Position numbers and translations under genes: made by a program. Under the pieces are notes generated by a model. It saw only the letters and a list, made by a program, of their open reading frames with translations, searched no databases and was not told where the DNA came from. 9,754 nt of DNA, taken from Methanotrichaceae archaeon (GTDB lineage: Archaea; Halobacteriota; Methanosarcinia; Methanotrichales; Methanotrichaceae). The stretch is taken from assembly GCA_013329455.1 (NCBI GenBank), contig DUKF01000154.1, forward strand, positions 1 to 9,754, in the 5' to 3' direction. Numbering within the stretch: the stretch's first letter is position 1; every line of letters begins with the position of its first letter. Shown here piece after piece: positions 6,684 to 9,754 of the stretch.

Positions 6684-7435
6684 TCGAGTGCGTTGGTTAT
6701 CAATATTGCAGCGGAGACGAGGGCGATGGCTCTGGCCACCTCGTTGGTGGCACCTAAGCCGTCTCCTGTGGCGCCACCGAAGTTTCTCTTGGAGACGACG
6801 ACCATGTAGAGGGCCGTGATCTGGGCGATGAGGAGGATCGCGATGCCGAAAAAGCCCATGACGGCTCCGCAGACTAGGGCTGCTATGACAAGGCCGATCA
6901 GAAAGTCGGACCTTCTGGTGTTCTCGATGGCTATCTGGCCGAAGCCTTTGTGAAGTGGATTGGAAAAGGCTGCGAAGGCTATCATCGACTGCTTGGCCGC
7001 AACCTCCGCCACTATCAGGGCGAGAGGAAGAGTCTCACGGGGGATGGCGGCGAGGGAAGCATAAACCGCGAGGATCGTCACTGCCACGAAGACCACGCCT
7101 CCGGTCCCGATGTAGACGTCCTTCATGGCGCTGATCTTCTTCTCAACGGTGGTGTGGGCCGTAACCCCGTCCCCGAAGTCGGCAAGGCCATCGGCGTGGT
7201 TTATCCCGCAGAGCTTGTAGATTACCACCAGAACGAGGGCCGCGGCGATCCCTGGTGGTGCGATCTCGGTCAAGGCCAGGGCGAAGATGGCGTAGATAAG
7301 GCCCAAGATCGCGCCAACGAGTGGGAAGAGGTAGATGTGCCTCATCAGGGCCTCGATCCCCTCCATCGATATCCCGACGGGTATTGTGGTGAGAAAGCCA
7401 AAGCCCGACTTGAGGGCGAGAAGAAGGTCTTTCAG
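6653..7435 (-). CDS. cobS: CobS, adenosylcobinamide-GDP ribazoletransferase (cobalamin synthase), apparent CTG start
   Basis: CobS joins AdoCbi-GDP with alpha-ribazole (phosphate), completing the nucleotide loop; it is an integral membrane enzyme. The protein has several hydrophobic segments and the two family motifs: HADGLADFGDGV at residues 80-91 and GGATGDGLGATNE at 220-232, counted from CTG. The first ATG lies at 7366, but the open frame extends 23 codons upstream and encodes a family-like N-terminus (GFGFLTTIPVG). There is no ATG, GTG or TTG in this extension; the candidate is CTG at 7435-7433. It overlaps the cobZ stop as CTGA, like the common ATGA overlap, and sits 7 nt after a GGCGG core. 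The length is then 260 residues, normal for CobS, whereas 237 would lack conserved residues. It overlaps cobY downstream. Confidence 0.92.
   Translation of the reverse strand: MKDLLLALKSGFGFLTTIPVGISMEGIEALMRHIYLFPLVGAILGLIYAIFALALTEIAPPGIAAALVLVVIYKLCGINHADGLADFGDGVTAHTTVEKKISAMKDVYIGTGGVVFVAVTILAVYASLAAIPRETLPLALIVAEVAAKQSMIAFAAFSNPLHKGFGQIAIENTRRSDFLIGLVIAALVCGAVMGFFGIAILLIAQITALYMVVVSKRNFGGATGDGLGATNEVARAIALVSAAILITNALEWEVFFWTPW
6676..6680 (-). promoter_or_regulatory. Ribosome binding site pointing to a CTG start for cobY
   Basis: On the minus strand GGAGGT is followed by TTTCTT and then CTG. The GGAGG core ends 7 nt before the CTG at 6668-6666. The ATG at 6683 overlaps this site and has no comparable element of its own. 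Confidence 0.55.
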
Positions 7436-7899
7436 TCGAACACCGCCCTCGTGTACATGTTCGCGGAAACTCCGCCGATCAGCCCTGCGATCACGTCGTC
7501 CATGAAGGGTCCAAGCTTCCCCAATATCCCCGGTTTGGCTTTATCATACCTGACGTAATCGAAGGAGCCCTTGTACCCTCCAACGTACTTGGCTATGCTC
7601 ATGCCCAGGACCTCGTCGGCTATAAGGTAGGTTAAATCCCTCTCGTAATCGGAGCTGCTCATGTTGGGAAGGTTTCCTTTCTTCCCCTCCCCTTCCAGGA
7701 GAACCCCTGCGTAAATCAGAAGACAGAGGTTTGGGTCGGAGAGAGCGAGGTTGAGCTCTCTTCTGAAGACCTCTTCGGCCTTATTTCGCGTCTCCACTCC
7801 AGGATGCGGCACGTAAAGCTCCATGGCCGCATTGACCACGTCGTCGATGGATATTCCCGCTTCCTGGAGCACGTCTCGAATGTCCTTACCAGAGCCCAT
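7432..7899 (-). CDS. cobZ: CobZ-type alpha-ribazole-5'-phosphate phosphatase
   Basis: CobZ is the archaeal non-orthologous replacement of CobC and removes phosphate in the final step of corrinoid nucleotide-loop assembly. From memory it is related to the phosphatidylglycerophosphatase A fold. The 155-residue protein is compact and acidic at key points: DEVLGMSIAKY at 95-105, YDKAKPGILGKLG at 118-130 and PFMDDVIAGLIGG at 131-143, the last with the paired Asp residues typical of the PgpA/CobZ group. It leads the minus-strand unit with cobS and cobY, which strongly supports CobZ over a lipid phosphatase. No Shine-Dalgarno precedes the ATG at 7899. A TATA-like TTTTAT about 33 nt upstream would give a nearly leaderless mRNA. 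Its TGA overlaps the proposed cobS CTG start. Confidence 0.82.
   Translation of the reverse strand: MGSGKDIRDVLQEAGISIDDVVNAAMELYVPHPGVETRNKAEEVFRRELNLALSDPNLCLLIYAGVLLEGEGKKGNLPNMSSSDYERDLTYLIADEVLGMSIAKYVGGYKGSFDYVRYDKAKPGILGKLGPFMDDVIAGLIGGVSANMYTRAVFD
7441..7447 (-). promoter_or_regulatory. Ribosome binding site pointing to a CTG start for cobS
   Basis: GGCGGTG on the minus strand, one base from the ideal GGAGGTG, ends its GGCGG core 7 nt before the CTG at 7435. It lies within the last codons of cobZ, fitting translational coupling through the CTGA overlap. Confidence 0.5.
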
Positions 7900-7917
7900 A
7901 TCGATCGGAGGATTAAG

Positions 7918-7933
7918 TTATCTGACCAGATAA
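7918..7933. repeat. 7-2-7 inverted repeat at the cobZ promoter
   Basis: TTATCTG-AC-CAGATAA is a perfect inverted repeat with a 2-nt centre. It overlaps the likely TATA element of cobZ and lies just upstream of the ATG, an arrangement expected of a repressor operator. No regulator is identified. Confidence 0.6.
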
Positions 7934-7937
7934 AAGC
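7926..7937 (-). promoter_or_regulatory. Likely cobZ operon promoter (TATA-like)
   Basis: On the minus strand the sequence reads GCTTTTATCTGG. TTTTAT is centred about 33 nt upstream of the cobZ ATG, so transcription would start about 6 nt before it. This fits the absence of a ribosome site. The element is partly inside the inverted repeat at 7918-7933. Confidence 0.4.
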
Positions 7938-7968
7938 ATATCTGGGACTGGAAGATCCCAACATATGC
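7936..7968. repeat. Imperfect palindrome in the divergent intergenic region
   Basis: GCATAT (7936-7941) pairs with ATATGC (7963-7968), and GGGA (7944-7947) with TCCC (7956-7959). It lies between the two divergent TATA-like elements and could be a further regulator site or chance symmetry. Confidence 0.4.
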
Positions 7969-7972
7969 GAAG

Positions 7973-7981
7973 TTATTTAAA
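7973..7981 (+). promoter_or_regulatory. Promoter of the PII-like/nfu unit (TATA box)
   Basis: TTATTTAAA follows GCGAAG, a purine-rich BRE-like stretch. At about 26 nt, transcription would begin near 8003, roughly 10 nt before the ATG at 8013. This also argues against the in-frame ATG at 7965, which lies upstream of the box. Confidence 0.6.
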
Positions 7982-7984
7982 GTC

Positions 7985-8000
7985 TAATGTCAAGACATTA
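7985..8000. repeat. 7-2-7 inverted repeat just downstream of the TATA box
   Basis: TAATGTC-AA-GACATTA is a perfect inverted repeat between the TATA box and the expected transcription start of the PII-like gene. Its geometry equals the repeat at 7918-7933, but the half-site differs. It is a candidate operator for a dimeric regulator. Confidence 0.6.
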
Positions 8001-8012
8001 CAGCGGGATTTT

Positions 8013-8336
8013 ATGAAGACAATGGTCAAGATATTTGTCGATCACGAGCATTTGGGCCGCGTGATAAACACACTCACTGAACTGGGGATAACGGGATTTT
8101 ATCTCTATGAGTACAAGGGGATGGCTCCCAAAGCCTGGAGAAATTTCCGACTGAAGGAGGACCCGGAGATGACTCTCGAAGCGGTCAGACATCACGCAGA
8201 GCCTGGGGTTCTGGTCAACACGGTCATCGACGGAGATTGCGAGCCGATAATCAAAGGTCTGGAACAAGCTTTAAAAGGAATAAGGTATACGATAATGGGG
8301 CAAAAGGTAACGGTTATGAAGGTCAGAGGAGATTAA
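8013..8336 (+). CDS. PII-like (MJ1244-type) small signalling protein
   Basis: The 107-residue protein resembles the PII/GlnB-like ferredoxin-fold group, closest to my recollection of the MJ1244 family of methanogens. Residues MVKIFVDHEHLGRVINTL form a first strand and helix; ELGITGFYLYEYKGMAP is the second strand and loop start, recalling the GITG-x-x-x-x-E-x-KG pattern of PII. The second half (VLVNTVIDGDCEPII, then GIRYTIMGQKVTVMKV) gives a second beta-alpha-beta unit. Classical PII binds ATP/ADP and 2-oxoglutarate; ligand and partner here are unknown. The start at 8013 (or ATG 8022) is chosen because the frame from ATG 7965 would run through the promoter. It precedes nfu by 6 nt, so they probably form one transcript, with control through the inverted repeat at 7985-8000. 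Confidence 0.72.
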   Translation: MKTMVKIFVDHEHLGRVINTLTELGITGFYLYEYKGMAPKAWRNFRLKEDPEMTLEAVRHHAEPGVLVNTVIDGDCEPIIKGLEQALKGIRYTIMGQKVTVMKVRGD

Positions 8337-8342
8337 GCATCC

Positions 8343-8573
8343 ATGCCGAATTTGAGACGAGAAGTGGAATCTGTGCTCGAAGTCATCAGGAACGCTCTGA
8401 GGATGGAAGGCGGCGATATCGAGCTGGTCGACATCGCCGACGATGGTGTGGTCTCGGTGAAATTAACCGGAAGCTGTGCTGGCTGCCCTTTTTCCCAGAT
8501 GACTCTCAAGAATTTTGTAGAACGAGAGCTGATGAAGAACGTAGACGGCATCAAGGAAGTTGTGGCGGTATAG
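8343..8573 (+). CDS. Nfu-type iron-sulfur cluster scaffold (NifU C-terminal domain)
   Basis: The 76-residue protein is a stand-alone NifU C-terminal (Nfu) domain, which holds a [4Fe-4S] cluster between two subunits and passes it to target enzymes. Family signatures are all present: the N-terminal helix VESVLEVIRNALRMEGGDIEL, the strand GVVSVKLTGSC, and the cluster motif C45-A-G-C48-P followed by the helix FSQMTLKNFVERELM. The length is that of minimal archaeal Nfu proteins. The start has AGAGGAG at 8325-8331, inside the end of the preceding gene, and the gap is only 6 nt, so translation is likely coupled. A role in supplying clusters to the nearby ACDS proteins is possible but only contextual. 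Confidence 0.9.
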   Translation: MPNLRREVESVLEVIRNALRMEGGDIELVDIADDGVVSVKLTGSCAGCPFSQMTLKNFVERELMKNVDGIKEVVAV

Positions 8574-8611
8574 TGCGCGCACTTTTGATCGCCTCCATTT
8601 TACGCCCGTCG

Positions 8612-8620
8612 CCTTAATAT
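8612..8620 (+). promoter_or_regulatory. Possible LSm operon promoter (TATA-like)
   Basis: CCTTAATAT lies in the 104-nt gap between nfu and the LSm gene. Transcription starting about 26 nt downstream would give a leader of roughly 35 nt holding GGTGG at 8655-8659. No T-run after nfu gives a clear terminator, so readthrough is possible. Confidence 0.4.
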
Positions 8621-8677
8621 GGTTCTGCTCAATTTGGTGTATCATCTCTGAAAAGGTGGTTCATCGGCAACGGTTGA

Positions 8678-8935
8678 ATGTCGACAATAAACGATCGAGA
8701 GGCAAAACTTGTGTTTCCAAGTAAAAAAGTTCAGACGTTGATCGGGTCTAAGATCAAGGTGGAGATGAAGGGGTCAGAACATCACGTTCTGGAGGGAACC
8801 CTCAACAGCGTAGACGATTATCTAAACCTCCATCTTCTGGAGACGGTGGAGATAGTAGATGGTGAGAGGGCGCGATCGCTGGGTTCAGTGATACTCCGTG
8901 GGAACAACATAATCCTCATAAGTCCGGTTGAGTGA
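8678..8935 (+). CDS. Archaeal Sm-like (LSm/SmAP) RNA-binding protein
   Basis: LSm proteins form heptameric or hexameric rings that bind U-rich single-stranded RNA and take part in RNA processing. The 85-residue protein has both Sm motifs: Sm1 at about 22-56 (GSKIKVEMKG, LEGTLNSVDDYLNLHL, with D46/D47 and N50 in the RNA-binding loop) and Sm2 at about 69-83 (GSVILRGNNIILIS, with the R-G-N-N binding turn). An N-terminal extension of some 12 residues (STINDREAKLVF) precedes the fold. The ATG at 8678 has no close Shine-Dalgarno; GGTGG lies 18 nt upstream. The next gene begins within or just after its stop, so they are probably cotranscribed. Several archaeal LSm genes sit beside ribosomal or translation genes; here the partner is a winged-helix protein. 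Confidence 0.9.
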   Translation: MSTINDREAKLVFPSKKVQTLIGSKIKVEMKGSEHHVLEGTLNSVDDYLNLHLLETVEIVDGERARSLGSVILRGNNIILISPVE

Positions 8936-8951
8936 GTGTCCGGGTGTCCAG

Positions 8952-9344
8952 ATGTATGAGGAAGCGCTGGATTACATCAAGTCGTGTGAGGATGGGGTTC
9001 TGCAGAGCGACCTGTGGAAATGTTTGGATATCGATTCTCGCAAATGCTCTCGCATAGTAGCGAAGCTCTTGAAAGAAGATTTCATCACCAGACAGCCTGA
9101 GTCGGCTGGTGGAGTGAGAACATATCGGCTGCGGTACGTCGGGACCCTGTCATCCTCTGGCCGTTTCGGGCAGCTTCTTACGGGAGAAACATTCGAGCCC
9201 TGTGCGGGTTGCATAAACGAATGCGTGCCTGAACATTGCCCGGAGCTCAGCGAGTGGATCTTTGCCATCGTCTTGGCCGAGGACTCAGATCTTGGCCTCG
9301 ATCAGCCGATCAAAAAGGTCAGCACGGCCAAGCTCCAGCAGTAA
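8952..9344 (+). CDS. Winged-helix transcriptional regulator with a C-terminal four-cysteine cluster
   Basis: The N-terminal half is a winged helix-turn-helix: helix YEEALDYIKS, GVLQSDLWKCLDID, recognition helix SRKCSRIVAKLLKEDFI, and a wing ending in VRTYRLRYVG. This pattern (break into ADP-like short segments, then L-W-K and a turn) is common in archaeal MarR/Lrp-like regulators. The C-terminal half has the cluster C-x2-C-x3-C-x4-C (CAGCINECVPEHC), a candidate Zn or Fe-S site, and a hydrophobic helix ELSEWIFAIVL. Four more cysteines or fewer lie in the N-terminal half, two of them in or next to the recognition helix. An in-frame TTG at 8928 would add 8 residues and overlap the LSm gene; neither start has a good ribosome site, and ATG 8952 is preferred. 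The DNA target is unknown; redox or metal sensing is only an inference. A methanogen-specific regulator family is likely. Confidence 0.75.
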   Translation: MYEEALDYIKSCEDGVLQSDLWKCLDIDSRKCSRIVAKLLKEDFITRQPESAGGVRTYRLRYVGTLSSSGRFGQLLTGETFEPCAGCINECVPEHCPELSEWIFAIVLAEDSDLGLDQPIKKVSTAKLQQ

Positions 9345-9356
9345 GCTCACCCACCA

Positions 9357-9362
9357 TTTTTT
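9357..9362 (+). terminator. T-run terminator after the winged-helix gene
   Basis: TTTTTT stands 13 nt after the stop codon. Archaeal RNA polymerase can terminate at such T-runs without a strong hairpin. The downstream gene is on the other strand, so termination here is expected. Confidence 0.5.
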
Positions 9363-9374
9363 ATCAAATCACAG

Positions 9375-9401
9375 AAAAATAGCTGCGCGCAGGCGCACAG
9401 C
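9375..9401 (-). terminator. Hairpin plus T-run terminator of the aIF1 gene
   Basis: Read on the minus strand, GCTGTGCGC, loop CT, GCGCGCAGC (one mismatch, 9401-9382) is followed by TATTTTTCTG. It is about 95 nt after the aIF1 stop. The purine-rich stretch between (9402-9496) shows no gene. Confidence 0.6.
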
Positions 9402-9496
9402 GCCCAGCAGCCCTTCCTCCCCGCAAAGCTCAAGGCGCCCGGAGATCGCCACGAGAAGGGCGGAAAGGATGAGAGAGCGGGTTTGAATGCGGATTT

Positions 9497-9754
9497 TCAG
9501 GAACTTACCTGGATCTGACTTTCTCCGAAGCCCTTCTTAACCAAGATCTTCTTTATACGCCCGGTATGATTGCCTTGCAGCTCGATAACGCCGTAGCCCT
9601 TAACGGTCCCCCCGCAGGCAAGCTCCGATTTGAGATAAGTAGCTAGTTCGTTGAGATCTATCTCGTGAGGATCGATCCCCTGTATCACTGTAACCTCTTT
9701 TCCGTATCTTCGTCTGTTGATCTTCACCGCGATCCTCTGCTGCTCCTTGGCTAC
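9497..9754 (-). CDS. Translation initiation factor aIF1 (SUI1 family), 5' end cut by the window
   Basis: aIF1 binds the small ribosomal subunit near the P site and secures start-codon choice. The 85 residues visible run in frame to the window edge ([19 protein letters not shown]), so the GTG at 9727 is an internal valine codon and the true start lies beyond 9754. Family signatures are clear: [15 protein letters not shown], the helix [19 protein letters not shown] with CGGTVK at 47-52 of the visible part, ELQGNH (usually GDH) and [17 protein letters not shown] at the end. Archaeal members are about 100 residues, so roughly 15-20 residues are missing. It is convergent with the LSm/winged-helix unit and followed by its own terminator. 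Confidence 0.93.
   Translation of the reverse strand, partial: VAKEQQRIAVKINRRRYGKEVTVIQGIDPHEIDLNELATYLKSELACGGTVKGYGVIELQGNHTGRIKKILVKKGFGESQIQVSS

Noticed and set aside
6950..7558. 202-codon plus-strand open frame opposite cobS and cobZ
   Set aside because: It is an antisense shadow of two recognised genes; the composition is typical of a reversed coding strand.
7965..8012. Earlier ATG for the PII-like gene
   Set aside because: It lies upstream of the TATA box and runs through the inverted repeat at 7985-8000; the 16 extra residues do not fit the fold.
9262..9486. Plus-strand open frame of 74 codons between the winged-helix gene and aIF1
   Set aside because: It overlaps the end of the winged-helix gene and crosses the terminators; it has a Ser/Arg-rich composition and no family features.
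9725..9727. GTG as start of the aIF1 gene
   Set aside because: The reading frame and family-like sequence continue upstream to the window edge, so this is an internal valine codon.

Overview
The window comes from a methanogenic archaeon, most likely an acetate-using Methanothrix (Methanosaeta)-type organism. The evidence is a run of acetyl-CoA decarbonylase/synthase (ACDS, archaeal CODH/ACS) genes, archaeal-type corrinoid genes (cobZ, cobS, cobY), an archaeal Sm-like protein, aIF1/SUI1, and TATA-box style promoters. The genus is an inference; the archaeal methanogen assignment is firm. There are no tRNA, rRNA, CRISPR or insertion elements, and no gene-free stretch above 300 bases.

Layout. 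(1) Bases 15-5545, plus strand: cdhC (acetyl-CoA synthase subunit), two tandem small paralogous genes of 61 and 68 codons, a CooC/AcsF-type nickel-insertion ATPase, cdhD and cdhE (the two corrinoid/iron-sulfur protein subunits). The unit ends in a hairpin plus T-rich terminator at 5556-5597. (2) Bases 5693-7899, minus strand, convergent with the cdh unit: cobZ, cobS, cobY and an unrecognised 116-aa gene. The first three perform the last steps of corrinoid nucleotide-loop assembly. (3) Bases 8013-8573, plus: a PII-like (MJ1244-type) protein and an Nfu-type Fe-S scaffold. (4) Bases 8678-9344, plus: an archaeal LSm protein and a winged-helix protein with a four-cysteine cluster. (5) Bases 9497-9754, minus: translation factor aIF1, cut by the window edge.

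How it fits together. CdhC carries the Ni-Fe-S A-cluster that makes or breaks the acetyl C-C bond. The AcsF/CooC-like ATPase probably serves its nickel insertion. CdhD/CdhE carry the methyl group on a corrinoid to or from tetrahydrosarcinapterin. The convergent cob genes make that kind of cofactor, and Nfu could supply Fe-S clusters; these last two links are contextual only.

Most interesting points: the two small tandem genes (basic strand, Ala/Pro linker, Gly-rich turn, beta-like tail) look like detached tails or linkers of the ACDS complex. Both cobS and cobY appear to start at CTG codons, each placed 7 nt after a Shine-Dalgarno core. The cobZ / PII-like intergenic region holds two 7-2-7 inverted repeats, one overlapping and one adjoining the divergent TATA boxes.
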